Of a DNA stretch of 64,000 nucleotides, positions 7,859 to 16,320 are shown in pieces (the stretch's first letter is position 1; the number at the start of each line of letters is the position of its first letter). The translations under genes and the position numbers were made by a program. The DNA is from Burkholderia catarinensis (lineage in GTDB: Bacteria > Pseudomonadota > Gammaproteobacteria > Burkholderiales > Burkholderiaceae). The notes below the pieces were generated by a model. That model did not search any database, had not been told where the DNA came from, and was given only the letters and a program-made list of their open reading frames with translations. The stretch spans positions 1 to 64,000 of the forward strand of contig NZ_MDEQ02000034.1 of the NCBI RefSeq assembly GCF_001883705.2, read 5' to 3'.

Positions 7859-9016
7859 ATGACGCTTCCCGCCCTGTTGCGCCGCGCCGCCGCCGGCGCC
7901 CTCATGCTGGCCTGCGCGAGCGCGCATGCCGACCTGAAGGTCGGCGTCGACCTGTCGTCGACCGGCCCGGCCGCCGCGATCGGCATCACGAGCAAGAACG
8001 CGATCCTGATGTGGCCGAAGACGATCGCCGGGCAGCCCGTGCAGGTGACGGTGCTCGACGATGCGTCCGACCCGGGCATCGCGGTGCGCAACATCCGCAA
8101 GCTGGTCGACGAGGATCACGTCGACGTCGTGGTCGGGCCGAACATCACGCCGGCCGCGCTCGCGGCACTCGACGCGGTGGCCGCCGGGCAGACGCCGATG
8201 ATCACGCTGGTCGGCTCCGGCGCGATCGTCGAGCCGCAGGAAGGCGCGCGGACCTGGGCGTTCAAGATGGCGCAGAGCGACCGCGCGATGGCCGACGTGA
8301 TGACGCGCTACATGGCGAACCACGGCGTGAAGACGGTCGGCTTCATCGGCTTCGCGGACAGCTACGGCGACAGCTGGCTGAACGAGTTCACGCGCTTTGC
8401 GGACCTGCGCAAGATCCGCGTCGTCGCGACCGAGCGCTTCAACCGCACCGACGCGAGCGTCACGGGCCAGGCGCTGAAGCTGATCGCGGCGAAGCCCGAC
8501 GCGATCCTGATCGCGGGCTCGGGCACGCCGGCCGTGCTGCCGCAGCGCACGCTGATCGAGCGCGGCTACAAGGGCCCGGTCTACCAGACGCACGGGATCG
8601 CGACACCGGAATTCATCAAGCTCGGCGGCAAGGACGTCGACGGGACGCTGTTCCCGACCCAGCCGGTGGTCGTCGCGCACACGCTGCCGGCCGACCATCC
8701 GGCCCGCAAGGCCGCGCTCGCGTTCGTCGATGCGTACGAGGCAAGGTACGGCGCCGGCACGGTCACGCAGTTCGCGGGCGACGCGGCAGGCGCCTACCCG
8801 CGCCTCGCCGACGCGGTCGGCCGCGCGCTGAAGACCGCGCAGCCCGGCACGCCCGCGTTCCGCGCGGCGCTGCGGCGCGAGCTCGAACGCGCGCACGAGC
8901 TCGTCGTGCCGAACGGCGTCGTCAACACGAGCGACAAGGATCATGTGGGGCTCGATCAGCGTGCGAGCGTGATGGGGATCGTCAGGCAGGGCCGGTTCGT
9001 CTACCTGAGCCAGTGA
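7859..9016 (+). CDS. ABC transporter periplasmic substrate-binding protein (LivJ/LivK-like)
   Basis: A 385-residue periplasmic binding protein of the branched-chain amino acid/amide family. An N-terminal signal peptide (RRAAAGALMLACASAHA) precedes DLKVGVDLSSTGPAAAIG, the usual opening of the first lobe, and VGFIGFADSYGDSW and TQFAGDAAGAYPRLADAV are family-like blocks. The ATG at 7859 has a GGAGAT site upstream; an in-frame TTG at 7835 is less likely. No permease or ATPase genes adjoin it, so it is an orphan component that may work with a transporter elsewhere. The ligand cannot be inferred. Confidence 0.85.
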   Translation: MTLPALLRRAAAGALMLACASAHADLKVGVDLSSTGPAAAIGITSKNAILMWPKTIAGQPVQVTVLDDASDPGIAVRNIRKLVDEDHVDVVVGPNITPAALAALDAVAAGQTPMITLVGSGAIVEPQEGARTWAFKMAQSDRAMADVMTRYMANHGVKTVGFIGFADSYGDSWLNEFTRFADLRKIRVVATERFNRTDASVTGQALKLIAAKPDAILIAGSGTPAVLPQRTLIERGYKGPVYQTHGIATPEFIKLGGKDVDGTLFPTQPVVVAHTLPADHPARKAALAFVDAYEARYGAGTVTQFAGDAAGAYPRLADAVGRALKTAQPGTPAFRAALRRELERAHELVVPNGVVNTSDKDHVGLDQRASVMGIVRQGRFVYLSQ

Positions 9017-9041
9017 CGTGCGCGGCCGGCGCCCGGGCGGC

Positions 9042-9070
9042 TTGCCCGGCGTCGGGATTTCAGCCATAAT
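9042..9070 (+). promoter_or_regulatory. Probable promoter of tRNA-Leu
   Basis: TTGCCC (9042-9047) and CATAAT (9065-9070) are separated by 17 bases and lie 42 bases upstream of the tRNA, a good sigma-70-like arrangement. Confidence 0.6.
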
Positions 9071-9112
9071 CCGCGTTTCGCCGCGCACGCTCGCATGCGC
9101 GGCCAGCATCAA

Positions 9113-9197
9113 GCCCAGGTGGTGAAATTGGTAGACGCAGGGGACTCAAAATCCCCCGCCGCAAGGCGTGCCGGTTCGATTCCGGCCCTGGGCACCA
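9113..9197 (+). tRNA. tRNA-Leu (anticodon CAA)
   Basis: An 85-base class II tRNA. The acceptor stem GCCCAGG pairs with CCTGGGC, followed by discriminator A and an encoded CCA. The D-arm TGGTGAAATTGGTAGACGCA is typical of bacterial tRNA-Leu, the anticodon arm GGGGACTCAAAATCCCC presents CAA (reads UUG), there is a long variable arm, and GGTTCGATTCC is the T-arm. A terminator hairpin follows at 9229. Confidence 0.97.
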
Positions 9198-9228
9198 GAA
9201 TTCGCAGCGTCATGCGCTGCACCTGTCG

Positions 9229-9264
9229 AAACCCGCGCAAGCTCGCTGCTTCGCGGGTTTTTTG
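9229..9264 (+). terminator. Intrinsic terminator after tRNA-Leu
   Basis: AAACCCGCG pairs with CGCGGGTTT across a 14-base loop and is followed by a T-rich tract, 31 bases after the tRNA 3' end. Confidence 0.8.
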
Positions 9265-9343
9265 TTTTTGCCGCGCGTACCGCAACGCATGCCCCTGCGC
9301 AACGGTCCAAGCATCACGGAGATGTGCGGCACGGAGGCACGCC

Positions 9344-9511
9344 ATGCCCATGCACATGATTTCATGCCCGATCTGCCGCGGCGTGCTCGCCATGGCGCTG
9401 GCGCTCATGCTGGGCGGATGCGATGTGCTGAGCGCGCCGCCGGTGCCGGACTGGCCGGGGCCGCACGCCCCCTACCCGTTCCCGGACAATATCCCGCATC
9501 GCACCGAATGA
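9344..9511 (+). CDS. Small predicted lipoprotein
   Basis: A 55-residue open frame with GGAGG six bases before the ATG at 9344. It has a hydrophobic stretch GVLAMALALMLGGC ending in a lipobox-like LGGC, so it should be lipid-modified at the cysteine and sit on a membrane. The mature part is only about 30 residues and proline-rich (APPVPDWPGPHAPYPFPDN). I do not recognise a family. The ribosome binding site, lipobox and independent position after the tRNA terminator support it as a real gene, but nothing in it indicates a function. Confidence 0.6.
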   Translation: MPMHMISCPICRGVLAMALALMLGGCDVLSAPPVPDWPGPHAPYPFPDNIPHRTE

Positions 9512-9563
9512 ACCGACGGGAAGACCGCCGGGCCACCCGCCCGCCTTCTTCCGCCGTGCCGGC

Positions 9564-10466
9564 TCAGGCCATCAACTCCCGCACGAAGTCGAGAAACGCG
9601 CGCACCTTCGCGGCAACGAGATTGGACGCGTGGTGATACGCGTAGAGCGGGAATGTCTCGTCCGCCCACTCCGGCAGCAGCAGCACCAGCCGCCCGTCGG
9701 CCACGATGTCGCGCGCATAGAGTTCCAGCAGCTGCGCGATCCCCGCGCCGCCAAGGCACGCGCCGAGCAGCATGCCCGTATCGTTGACCATCAGCCGGCC
9801 GGCGGCATCGAACGGCACCACCTCGTTGCCGCGATGGAATTCCCATTCGAACGGCCGCCCCGTCACCGGATCGCGGATCAATACGCAACGATGCCCGTCT
9901 GCAAGATCCCGCGGATGCCGCGGTTCGCCGCGACGTGCGACATAGGCCGCCGACGCGCAGGTGAGCACGCGCGTCTCGAGCAGCAGCCGCGCGCGGTATG
10001 ACGACGGTTCCGGAACGCCGAAACGCACCGCCACGTCGAATCCGTCGGCGACTAGGTCGCCCATCCGGTCGCGCACGCTGATCTCGACGGACAGGTCGGG
10101 GAAGCGGTCGAGAAATTCCGCCATCCTCGGCGCCAGCACGTAATGACCGAAGGTCGCGTCGACGTTGACGCGCAGCCGCCCCCTGACGCGTGCCTTCGAT
10201 TGGCCGGCGTCGACCGCCGCCTCCTCGATGCCGGCCAGCAGCGGCGCGACCGCCTCGTAAAAGCGCCGGCCTTCATCGGTCAGCGTGATCGCACGCGCCG
10301 TCCGGTTGAAGATCCGGATGCCGACGCGCTCCTCCAGCCGGGCAACGGCACGGCTCACCGCCGGCTGCGTCAACCCCATCGCCTCGCCCGCGCGCGCGAA
10401 CGTGCCGGCCTCGATCACCGCCGAGAGCACGCCAATACCGCTCAGGAGCCTGCTGTCGAATGCCAT
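9564..10466 (-). CDS. LysR-family transcriptional regulator
   Basis: A 300-residue LysR regulator. The N-terminal winged helix contains FARAGEAMGLTQPAVSRAVA as recognition region, followed by the linker and an effector domain (RVNVDATFGHYVLAPRMAEF onward). It is transcribed divergently from the short-chain dehydrogenase at 10585 with 118 AT-rich bases between them, so that gene, and perhaps the second dehydrogenase after it, is the likely target. The effector is unknown. Confidence 0.92.
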   Translation of the reverse strand: MAFDSRLLSGIGVLSAVIEAGTFARAGEAMGLTQPAVSRAVARLEERVGIRIFNRTARAITLTDEGRRFYEAVAPLLAGIEEAAVDAGQSKARVRGRLRVNVDATFGHYVLAPRMAEFLDRFPDLSVEISVRDRMGDLVADGFDVAVRFGVPEPSSYRARLLLETRVLTCASAAYVARRGEPRHPRDLADGHRCVLIRDPVTGRPFEWEFHRGNEVVPFDAAGRLMVNDTGMLLGACLGGAGIAQLLELYARDIVADGRLVLLLPEWADETFPLYAYHHASNLVAAKVRAFLDFVRELMA

Positions 10467-10584
10467 AAGACATACTTTTAGTCATTCTTGATCTGATCAT
10501 TATTCATTATTTTTATTTATCGAGGAAGCCTACATTGAGTCCTGTCGCCGGATCGCACGGCACCTACGAAACAAGGAGCAGGAC
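10467..10584 (+). promoter_or_regulatory. Divergent LysR / dehydrogenase control region
   Basis: This 118-base AT-rich gap holds the 11-bp palindrome TGATCTGATCA at 10489-10499, within reach of both start codons, a plausible LysR operator half. AAGGAGCAGGAC precedes the dehydrogenase ATG. No clear -35/-10 pair stands out. Confidence 0.45.
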
Positions 10585-11322
10585 ATGAGCACATCGGAAC
10601 AGGTCGCCCTCGTCACGGGCTCGTCGCGCGGCATCGGCGCGGAAATCGCACGCCGTCTCGCCCGGGACGGTTTCAGGGTCGTCGTGAACTATGCCGGCGG
10701 CGCCGGCCCCGCCCGGGAAGTGGTCGACGCGATCGTCGCCGGCGGCGGCGAAGCCGTCGCGGTGCAGGCGGACGTCGCCGATCCGGCGGCGGTGGCCGCG
10801 CTGTTCGACGCGGCCGAGCAGGCGTTCGGCCGCGTCGACGTGGTCGTCAACAGCGCGGGCATCATGAAACTCGCCGCCATCGCCGACTTCGACGACGCTA
10901 CCTTCGACCAGACCGTCGCGATCAACCTGAAGGGCGCGTTCAACGTCTGCCGCGAGGCGGCAAAGCGCGTGCGCGACGGCGGCCGCATCGTCAACCTGAC
11001 GTCGAGCGTGATCGGCATGCGCCTGCCGACCTACGGCATGTACATCGCGACCAAGGCGGCCGTCGAGGGCATGACGCAGGTGCTCGCCCAGGAGATGCGC
11101 GGTCGCGGCATCAGCGTGAACGCCGTCGCGCCGGGGCCGGTGGCGACCGAGCTGTTCCTGCACGGCAAGAGCCCCGAACTCATCGACCGGATGGCGAAGA
11201 CGAACCCGCTGGAGCGGCTCGGCCAGCCCGAGGACATCGCCGGCGTCGTCGCGTTCCTCGCCGGCCCCGACGGTACGTGGGTCAACGGTCAGGTCCTGCG
11301 CGCCAACGGCGGCATGTGCTGA
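10585..11322 (+). CDS. Short-chain dehydrogenase/reductase (SDR), FabG-like
   Basis: A 245-residue classical SDR. The Rossmann motif TGSSRGIG follows the first strand (VALVTG), the NSAG structural motif is present, and the catalytic set is seen as the serine region LTSSVIG and YIATK (Tyr-x3-Lys). The C terminus GGMC is usual for the family. It should reduce a ketone or oxidise an alcohol with NAD(P)H; the substrate is not readable. It starts the short run of two SDR genes divergent from a LysR regulator, with the second gene 59 bases downstream. Confidence 0.93.
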   Translation: MSTSEQVALVTGSSRGIGAEIARRLARDGFRVVVNYAGGAGPAREVVDAIVAGGGEAVAVQADVADPAAVAALFDAAEQAFGRVDVVVNSAGIMKLAAIADFDDATFDQTVAINLKGAFNVCREAAKRVRDGGRIVNLTSSVIGMRLPTYGMYIATKAAVEGMTQVLAQEMRGRGISVNAVAPGPVATELFLHGKSPELIDRMAKTNPLERLGQPEDIAGVVAFLAGPDGTWVNGQVLRANGGMC

Positions 11323-11381
11323 CAACCCGCACGAACGGACCGCCCGTCGCGGCCCGCCCCCCCTATTGCCGGAGATCGATC

Positions 11382-12281
11382 ATGAAGGAAGTCATTCTCG
11401 TCACGGGCGCATCCAGCGGCTTCGGCCTGCTGACGGCCCAGGCGCTCGCCCGCGCCGGCCATACCGTCTACGCGTCGATGCGCGAAAGCGCCGGTCGCAA
11501 CGCGCCGCGCGTCGCCGCCATCGCCGCCTACGCGCACGAACACGGCGTTGACCTGCACACCGTCGAACTCGACGTCGGCGACGACGCGTCCGTCGCTGCC
11601 GCCATCGATCGCGTGATCGCGGACAGCGGCCGCCTCGACGTCGTCGTCCACAATGCCGGCCATATGGTGTTCGGCGCGGCCGAAGCATTCACGCCCGGGC
11701 AGATGGCACAGCTCTACGACATCAACGTCGTGTCGACCCAGCGCGTGAACCGTGCGGCGCTGCCGCACCTGCGCAGCCAGGGCCGCGGCCTGCTCGTCTG
11801 GGTGTCGTCCTCGTCCGCGCGCGGCGGTACGCCGCCGTTCCTCGCGCCCTACTTCGCCGCGAAGGCCGCGATGGATTCGCTCGCGGTGTCCTACGCCGCC
11901 GAACTGGCCCGCTGGGGCATCGAGACGTCGATCGTCGTGCCGGGCGCCTTCACCAAGGGCACGAATCACTTCGCCCACGCGGGCAAGCCGGCCGATGCCG
12001 CCGTTCAGGCTGCCTACGACAGCGGCCCCTACGCGGGTGTCGCCGACCAGGCGCTGCGGGGCCTCGCCGCCCTCGAACCCGCGGATGCCGATGCCGGCGC
12101 CGTCGCGACGGCGATTGCCGGCATCGTCGCAGCTCCGGCCGGCAAGCGCCCGTACCGTGTGTTTGTCGATCCGTCGCAGGACGGCGCGGAGGAGGTGTTC
12201 CGCGTCGGCGATCGCATCCGCCGCGAGATGTTCCGCAACCTCGGCCTCGACGACCTGCTCGCGCCCCGCGCCGCCGGGTAA
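11382..12281 (+). CDS. Short-chain dehydrogenase/reductase, extended C terminus
   Basis: A 299-residue SDR with the nucleotide motif TGASSGFG, the NAG motif (VVHNAGHM) and the active site VSSSSARGG...YFAAK. The ATG at 11382 follows GGAGATCGATC at good distance; an upstream in-frame start overlaps the preceding SDR and is rejected. About 50 residues beyond the usual SDR core resemble the oxidoreductases that end in a substrate-capping helix region. It probably shares a transcript with the SDR before it. Substrate unknown. Confidence 0.9.
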   Translation: MKEVILVTGASSGFGLLTAQALARAGHTVYASMRESAGRNAPRVAAIAAYAHEHGVDLHTVELDVGDDASVAAAIDRVIADSGRLDVVVHNAGHMVFGAAEAFTPGQMAQLYDINVVSTQRVNRAALPHLRSQGRGLLVWVSSSSARGGTPPFLAPYFAAKAAMDSLAVSYAAELARWGIETSIVVPGAFTKGTNHFAHAGKPADAAVQAAYDSGPYAGVADQALRGLAALEPADADAGAVATAIAGIVAAPAGKRPYRVFVDPSQDGAEEVFRVGDRIRREMFRNLGLDDLLAPRAAG

Positions 12282-12311
12282 GCGCCTGCGCGGCGGGCCG
12301 GCCGGCGCGCG

Positions 12312-13202
12312 TCAGCCGCGCTCGCAGAACCCGAGGATCGCGTCCGCGACCGCCGCCGGCGCCTCGCGCTGCGGAAAGTGGCCCGCCCCGTCCAGCACCT
12401 GCCGCGCGTAGCGTCCCGCAAAGAACCGCTCCCGCCCGGCCGAACCGTCCGGATGATTGCAGGTGTCCGCGCCGCCGTGCAGCACGAGCGTCGGCACCGA
12501 CAGCACCGGCGCCGGGTTCAGCCGCGCATCGTCGTCGGCATAGGCCGGCGTACCCGGCGCGAATCCCCAGCGATGCCGGTACGAATGCAGCACGACATCG
12601 ATCCAGTCGGGCCCGTCGAACGCGGCGGCGGCAGCCTCGAAATCGCCGTCGCGATACCAGCCCGGCGGCGACCACGTGTCCCACATCAAGCGGGCAAACG
12701 CGCGGCGATCGTCGCGCAACGCCTGCTCGCCGCGCGGCGTCGCCATGAACCAGTGATACCAGTAGTTGCGCGCCTGCTGCAGCGACAGCGGCTGACCGGG
12801 ATCGTTGGTGCCATAGCCCACCGACAGCATCACGAGATGCGATGCGGCGCCGTCGCGCAGCCCGCACGCGTTCGCGGCCGCCCGGGCGCCCCAGTCGTGC
12901 CCGACCACCACGGGCCGCTCGACGCCGAGCGCATCGACGAATTCGAGCAGGTCGCGTCCGAGCGCCGCGAGCTGGCCGCTGCGCGGCACGGCTGCATCGC
13001 GAAAGCGCGTGGGCGCAAAGCCGCGCAGCGCGGGCGCGAGCACGCGGTAGCCGCGTGCGGCGAGCGCCTCGGCCACGGCGCCCCAGCCGACCGGGCTGTC
13101 CGGCCAGCCGTGCAGCAGCACGGCCACGCGTTCGCCGCGCCGGTTCCATTCGAGATAGGCAATATCGAGCGACGCGGTCGTCGCATGCGCATAGGTCATC
13201 AT
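12312..13202 (-). CDS. Alpha/beta hydrolase, epoxide-hydrolase/dehalogenase type
   Basis: A 296-residue alpha/beta hydrolase. The oxyanion motif HGWPDSP is at 31-37, the nucleophile elbow GHDWGA places Asp103 as nucleophile, and HGGADTC (Asp246) and GAGHFP (His275) complete a plausible triad. An aspartate rather than serine nucleophile is the hallmark of epoxide hydrolases and haloalkane dehalogenases. It is encoded divergently from the LysR gene at 13309, and an inverted repeat overlaps its start codon, so it is probably that regulator's target. The exact substrate is unknown. Confidence 0.88.
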   Translation of the reverse strand: MMTYAHATTASLDIAYLEWNRRGERVAVLLHGWPDSPVGWGAVAEALAARGYRVLAPALRGFAPTRFRDAAVPRSGQLAALGRDLLEFVDALGVERPVVVGHDWGARAAANACGLRDGAASHLVMLSVGYGTNDPGQPLSLQQARNYWYHWFMATPRGEQALRDDRRAFARLMWDTWSPPGWYRDGDFEAAAAAFDGPDWIDVVLHSYRHRWGFAPGTPAYADDDARLNPAPVLSVPTLVLHGGADTCNHPDGSAGRERFFAGRYARQVLDGAGHFPQREAPAAVADAILGFCERG

Positions 13203-13237
13203 CGTGTGCTCCGTTGGGTCAGCCCGAGCGCACGATG
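13200..13237. promoter_or_regulatory. Inverted repeat between hydrolase and LysR genes
   Basis: CATCGTGTGCTC (13200-13211) and GAGCGCACGATG (13226-13237) are inverted copies with one mismatch, 14 bases apart. The left arm overlaps the hydrolase start codon. A little further on, TCACGATTCA (13254-13263) and TCATGATTCA (13271-13280) form a direct repeat. These are candidate operator sites for the divergent LysR protein. Confidence 0.5.
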
Positions 13238-13308
13238 GTAGGCCGGCCTTTCATCACGATTCACGGAGTATCATGATTCATTATTCGAATATCGCGTTGA
13301 ATTGATCG

Positions 13309-14205
13309 ATGGAATCGCTGACCGACCCCGCGTCGACCTCGCTCGACATCACGCTGCTGCGCACCTTCCTCGAAGTCGTCGACAGCCACGGGTTCGCGCC
13401 GGCCGCGGAACGCCTCGCACTGACGCCGTCCGCCGTCAGCGGTCACATCAAGCGGCTCGAACAGGCGGCCGGCACGGTGCTGCTCGCGCGCACGACGCGC
13501 CGTATCGCGCTCACGCCGGCCGGCGACACGCTGTACGCGTATGCGCGCAACATCGTCGACATGGAGCGCGAAGTGCGCGCGAGGCTGCGCGGCGCACCGG
13601 CGCACGGGCGGCTGCGTGTCGGCGCATCGGAGGATTTCGCGGGCGCGTGGCTGCCGCAGGTGTTGCGCACGTTCCGCGACCGCCACCCGCACACGGCGAT
13701 CGAGCTGAAGGTCGGCATCACCGCGTCGCTGCTGCGCGAGCAGACGCTCGGCCGGCTCGATGTCGTGTTCGGCAAGCAGTGCCGGCAGGTCGACACGCCG
13801 GGAGAACTGCTATGGGAGGAGCCGCTCGTGTGGGCATTCGCGTCGGATCGTACGCTCGACGCCGACGGCGAAGTGCCGCTCGCGCTGTTTCCGCAGCCGT
13901 GCGTCTATCGGGAAGCCGCCGTCGCGGCGCTCGCCGCCGCGCTGCGGCCGTTCCGCGTGCTGTTCGAGAGCAGCAGCATGGCCGGCTGCGTATCGGCCGC
14001 GCTCGCGGGCTTCGCGGTCACCGCGCTGGCGCGCAGCCAGCTGCGCGACGGCCTGCGCGAATGCGGGCCGCAGGACGGCCTGCCGGCGCTGCCGGCCGCG
14101 CGCTTCCATGCGTTCATCGCGAAGCCGGACGGCGCCGCCGCGGCGTTGATCGATGCAGTGCGGGAGGCCGGGCGCGGCCGGCGGTTCGCGGCGCTGCCCG
14201 ACTGA
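13309..14205 (+). CDS. LysR-family transcriptional regulator
   Basis: A 298-residue LysR regulator with a short leader before the DNA-binding domain (DITLLRTFLEVVDSHGFAPA, then AERLALTPSAVSGHIKRLEQ as helix-turn-helix). The effector domain begins around GRLRVGASEDFAGAWLPQVL, a form common in LysR proteins near the PA2877/PA0218 style groups. It is divergent from the alpha/beta hydrolase and convergent with the next LysR gene at 14246. The effector is unknown. Confidence 0.9.
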   Translation: MESLTDPASTSLDITLLRTFLEVVDSHGFAPAAERLALTPSAVSGHIKRLEQAAGTVLLARTTRRIALTPAGDTLYAYARNIVDMEREVRARLRGAPAHGRLRVGASEDFAGAWLPQVLRTFRDRHPHTAIELKVGITASLLREQTLGRLDVVFGKQCRQVDTPGELLWEEPLVWAFASDRTLDADGEVPLALFPQPCVYREAAVAALAAALRPFRVLFESSSMAGCVSAALAGFAVTALARSQLRDGLRECGPQDGLPALPAARFHAFIAKPDGAAAALIDAVREAGRGRRFAALPD

Positions 14206-14245
14206 AACAGGCGCGACGGCACGGGACGCAAACCGGCCGCACCGG

Positions 14246-15181
14246 TCAGTCGCCTTCGATGCCCGTCGCTTCCCCGGTCCTCGCCAGCGCGTCCGCCATC
14301 AGTTCTCCGAACCACTCGACGAACGCATTGAGCCGGCGCGAGCGGTGCCGCCGATGCGGATAGACGGCCGACACGTCCATCGGCGCGGCGCGATGGCCGG
14401 GCATCACGTCGACCAGTAGGCCGCTGTCGAGCAGATGCTCGACGTCGAAGCGCGGAATCTGGATCAGCCCCATCCCGGCGATACAGCCGGCGATATAGGT
14501 TTCGGCGTTGTTGACGATCACGCGGCTCGGTACCGTCAGCGTGTGCTGCTGGCCGTCCGCGCAGTATTCCCACCCGAGCTCGCGCCCCGTCGTCGGCGAC
14601 GCATAGCCGATCGCCCAGTGCCCGTGTGCGAGCGCATCCGGATGCTCGGGCACGCCGCATTCGCGCAGGTAGTCGGGGCTCGCGCAGTTGATCAGCGTGA
14701 ACTGGCCGAGCGGCCGCACGACGAGGCTGCTGTCCGCGAGCCGCCCGACGCGAATCGCGCAGTCGACACCCTCCTGCACCAGGTCGATCGAGCGGTCCGT
14801 CGAGCCGAGCGAAAGCTGCAGCTTCGGGTAGCGGCGAAACAGCGACGGCAGCGCGGGCGCCACCATGCGGCGCGCGATCCGGCTCGGCACGTCGACGTTC
14901 AGCCGGCCGATCACGTCGTGGTCTCGGCGGCGGAACAGGCGGTCGAGTTCGTCGGCCTCCGCGAGCAGGCGCCGGCCGCGTTCGAGCAGCAGCACGCCGT
15001 CGGCGGTCAGTTGCACCTGGCGCGTCGTGCGATGCAGGAGGCGCGTGCCGAGCCCGGCTTCGAGCTGCTGGACGGCCGCCGACACGGTCGCGCGCGGCAC
15101 GTCGAGCGCATGCGCGGCCTTGATGAAGCTGCCCATCTCGGCAACCTGCAGGAAGATTCTGACCTGATCCAGCTTGTCCAT
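14246..15181 (-). CDS. LysR-family transcriptional regulator
   Basis: A 311-residue LysR regulator beginning MDKLDQVRIFLQVAEMGSFI, with helix-turn-helix KAAHALDVPRATVSAAVQQL. The ATG at 15181 is placed by homology to the family start; no strong ribosome binding site precedes it and the frame stays open to 15313, so the start is uncertain. It lies on the same strand as the SDR at 15369, 187 bases downstream of it. It may regulate that SDR; the pair are a common arrangement. Confidence 0.88.
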   Translation of the reverse strand: MDKLDQVRIFLQVAEMGSFIKAAHALDVPRATVSAAVQQLEAGLGTRLLHRTTRQVQLTADGVLLLERGRRLLAEADELDRLFRRRDHDVIGRLNVDVPSRIARRMVAPALPSLFRRYPKLQLSLGSTDRSIDLVQEGVDCAIRVGRLADSSLVVRPLGQFTLINCASPDYLRECGVPEHPDALAHGHWAIGYASPTTGRELGWEYCADGQQHTLTVPSRVIVNNAETYIAGCIAGMGLIQIPRFDVEHLLDSGLLVDVMPGHRAAPMDVSAVYPHRRHRSRRLNAFVEWFGELMADALARTGEATGIEGD

Positions 15182-15368
15182 CGGCGGGAAACGTGGTTCG
15201 GATGATCGCCGCCGCCAGCCGTCGCACGTCGCGGCAGGGCCCGGCGGTACCGAGAAAACGGGCGCGCGGCCTCGCGGCTGCGCGCCCGTCCATTGTCCAC
15301 GCAAACGAGCCATTGCGGTGCGCCGCGCGCCCGCGACGGCCGCCGGCGCGGCCCGTTATCCCGGCCGG

Positions 15369-16142
15369 TTACTTGGTCGTATAGCCGCCGTTGATCAGGA
15401 TCGTCTGGCCCGTGATCCACCAGCCGTCGGTCACGAGATGGCGGATGAACGGCACGACGTCCTCGATATCGGTCAGGCCCGTCTTGCTGAACGGCGACAG
15501 CGCGGCCGCCGTCTTGTGATACGCAACCGCATCGGCGCCTTCGGCCGGGTAGAAGAACGGCGTGTCCATCGGGCCCGGCCCGACGGCCGTCACCGAAATC
15601 CCGCGTGCGCCGTACTCCTTCGACGCCGCGCGCGTGAAGTGCTCGACCGGCGCCTTCGACCCTTCGTATGCCGCATAGAACGGCGTGAACGCGCCGAGCA
15701 GCGACGTCACGAGCGTGACGAGCTTGCCGTGATCCTCGAGGTGCCGCCCCGCTTCCTTGATGAAGAAGAACGCCGACTTGCTGTTGACCGCGAACATCTC
15801 GTCGTACTCGGCCTCGCTGATCTCGGTGAACGGCTTCTTCAGCACCTTGCCGACCGTGTTGATCGCGATGTCGATCTTGCCGAAGCGCTGCTTCGCGTCG
15901 TCGAACAGCTTCTCGACCGCGGCGGCCGTCGTCAGGTCGGCCTGGAACGTCGCGGCGTCGGCACCGGCCGCGCGCACCGCGGCGGCCGTCGCCTCGGCCT
16001 GCGCCTGCGATGCCGCGCTGTTGTAGTGAATCGCCACCGCCTTCGCGCCGTGGCTCGCCAGGTCCCGCGCGATCAGGCCACCGAGATTCTTTGCGCCGCC
16101 TGCGATCAGGACGACCTTGTCTGCGAGCGTATGAGTTGCCAC
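15369..16142 (-). CDS. Short-chain dehydrogenase/reductase with atypical motifs
   Basis: A 257-residue SDR. The glycine-rich motif reads GGAKNLGG and the usual NNAG is replaced by NTVGKV, while the active site YEGSK (Tyr-x3-Lys) is intact and the C terminus ITGQTILINGGYTTK is standard. These variants occur in an SDR subgroup often found beside LysR genes in Burkholderia and Pseudomonas. Substrate unknown. A 17-bp palindrome lies about 75 bases upstream of its start codon. Confidence 0.9.
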   Translation of the reverse strand: MATHTLADKVVLIAGGAKNLGGLIARDLASHGAKAVAIHYNSAASQAQAEATAAAVRAAGADAATFQADLTTAAAVEKLFDDAKQRFGKIDIAINTVGKVLKKPFTEISEAEYDEMFAVNSKSAFFFIKEAGRHLEDHGKLVTLVTSLLGAFTPFYAAYEGSKAPVEHFTRAASKEYGARGISVTAVGPGPMDTPFFYPAEGADAVAYHKTAAALSPFSKTGLTDIEDVVPFIRHLVTDGWWITGQTILINGGYTTK

Positions 16143-16214
16143 GGTTGACTCCTTTTTTCGTTGAGCGAAGCTAGGAGTGTAGGCACGCGCGACTTGCCGG
16201 TCAGCCGGTCGCGG

Positions 16215-16231
16215 CTGGATGGATTATCCAG
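16215..16231. promoter_or_regulatory. Palindrome upstream of SDR gene
   Basis: CTGGAT-GGATT-ATCCAG is a 6-5-6 inverted repeat, 73 bases upstream of the SDR start at 16142 in an otherwise gene-free 178-base gap. It is a plausible operator for a nearby LysR or other regulator. Confidence 0.45.
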
Positions 16232-16320
16232 AAAATAGATCCAATCGGAACGACGCAGTGCGGTCTGCCGCACCGACAAGGGCGCCGGAATCCGCGTTCG
16301 ATTGCGCAACCGCCGCCGGC

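Noticed and set aside
7720..7860. Possible small protein in the repeat region before the binding-protein gene
   Set aside because: Reads through repeat elements and has no start signals; treated as noncoding repeats.
9564..10500. Many long Arg- or Ala-rich open frames overlapping real genes on the opposite strand
   Set aside because: In this high-GC sequence frames out of phase are rich in Arg/Ala/Pro and long by chance; they have no ribosome binding site or recognisable domain and are shadows of the genes listed.
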